Part shown: in pieces, positions 63,428 to 64,000 of the stretch
How the letters are laid out: each line of letters begins with the position of its first letter
Position numbering within the stretch: the stretch's first letter is position 1
Assembly (NCBI RefSeq): GCF_017831975.1
Contig: NZ_JAFDSS010000001.1
Location: 2,418,001 to 2,482,000, forward strand
Direction: 5' to 3'
DNA length: 64,000 nucleotides
DNA from: Microbacterium terrae
GTDB taxonomy: Bacteria > Actinomycetota > Actinomycetes > Actinomycetales > Microbacteriaceae
The notes under the pieces: model-generated
Database searches by the model: none
Told to the model about the DNA's origin: nothing
What the model saw: only the letters and a program-made list of their open reading frames with translations
Made by a program: the position numbers and the translations under genes

Positions 63428-64000
63428 GCCGAGACCTCCTCGGTGGCGGCGCTCTTCGACGCGACGAACGCGTCGTAGGCGGCCTTGGTGAAGACGATGT
63501 CGTCGGAGACGAGCACGTCGTAGGCGTTGAGCTGGTCGACGTACAGCACGTGCACGTAGGCCAGGTTGCGGACGCTCAGCACGGCCAGGTCGTCGGCGCG
63601 GTCGATGACCACGAGGACGTTCTTGACGGCGCCCAGCGAAGCGAGCACGGCCACAGCGGCCTTGGTCGACGGAGCGCCCTCGATGCCGAACGAGTCGACG
63701 ATGTGGAGGCGCTCACCGCGGGCGCGGTCGCTGAGCGAGCCCAGCAGCGCGGCGGCGATCATCTTCTTGGGGGTGCGCTGTGCGTAGTCGCGCGGCTTGG
63801 GGCCGTGGACGATGCCACCACCGGTCATGTGCGGCGCGCGGATCGAGCCCTGACGGGCGTTACCGGTGCCCTTCTGCTTGAAGGGCTTGCGGCCGGCACC
63901 CGAGACCTCACCGCGACGCTTGGTCGAGTGGGTTCCCTGGCGAGCCGCCGCGCGCTGCGCGACGACGACCTGGTGGATGAGGGGGATGTTCGTCTTGACG
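63424..64000 (-). CDS. rplD: 50S ribosomal protein L4 (C-terminal part, runs off right edge)
   Basis: About 191 codons of L4 are inside the window. At the edge the frame reads [20 protein letters not shown], then [39 protein letters not shown] and the C-terminal domain ending ATEEVSA. The frame has no stop to the edge, so the ATG at 63828 is internal. rplC and rpsJ should follow outside. Confidence 0.97.
   Translation of the reverse strand, partial: VKTNIPLIHQVVVAQRAAARQGTHSTKRRGEVSGAGRKPFKQKGTGNARQGSIRAPHMTGGGIVHGPKPRDYAQRTPKKMIAAALLGSLSDRARGERLHIVDSFGIEGAPSTKAAVAVLASLGAVKNVLVVIDRADDLAVLSVRNLAYVHVLYVDQLNAYDVLVSDDIVFTKAAYDAFVASKSAATEEVSA

Overview
The window is high-GC DNA (roughly 70 %) that reads as the chromosome of an actinobacterium of the family Microbacteriaceae, most likely Microbacterium or a close relative. 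The evidence is gene content and order (rplM-rpsI-glmM, glmS-acpS-alr-tsaEB-rimI-tsaD, the S10-spc-alpha ribosomal clusters with secY-adk-map-infA-rpmJ), frequent GTG starts with 1-4 bp stop/start overlaps, CIRCE-controlled groES, a CsoR copper module and what looks like a 6C RNA. No tRNA, rRNA, insertion sequence, phage gene or CRISPR array was seen.

Left part (1-17.2 kb): the end-truncated guaB3, an ABC-F ATPase, a DUF2277 protein, a divergent TetR repressor/MFS exporter pair with two matching operators, guaB, a four-gene branched-chain amino-acid-type ABC transporter operon (livHMGF) with its lipoprotein binding protein convergent to it, a copper module (copZ-copA-csoR) headed by two CsoR-type operators, a RarD-type permease, and groES with two CIRCE elements.

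Middle accessory block (17.4-27.6 kb): the most unusual part. It holds an ATPase-domain-only Hsp70-like protein, a large P-loop/LuxR regulator, an IniB-domain protein, a four-helix membrane protein and, on the opposite strand, a hyper-acidic repeat protein, a tiny acidic protein and two dynamin-like GTPases in the order and sizes of mycobacterial IniA and IniC. The two surface-like proteins share an 84-residue module. Together this looks like a divergent, rearranged relative of the mycobacterial iniR/iniBAC envelope-stress locus, with parts not known from the mycobacterial version.

Right part (27.7-64 kb): a THUMP-like methyltransferase, the t6A tRNA-modification operon fused to cell-wall genes (acpS, alr, tsaE, tsaB, rimI, tsaD), glmS, coaA, a Ppx/GppA phosphatase, a secreted protein with a class-E sortase (LAXTG) signal, glmM-rpsI-rplM, a VanZ-like protein, the 6C RNA candidate, a nuclease-fold protein, truA, and an operon that pairs a dCache/HAMP nucleotide cyclase with an MscS-type channel carrying a cyclic-nucleotide-binding domain. 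The window ends in the alpha, spc and S10 ribosomal clusters, all on the minus strand, running off the right edge inside rplD.
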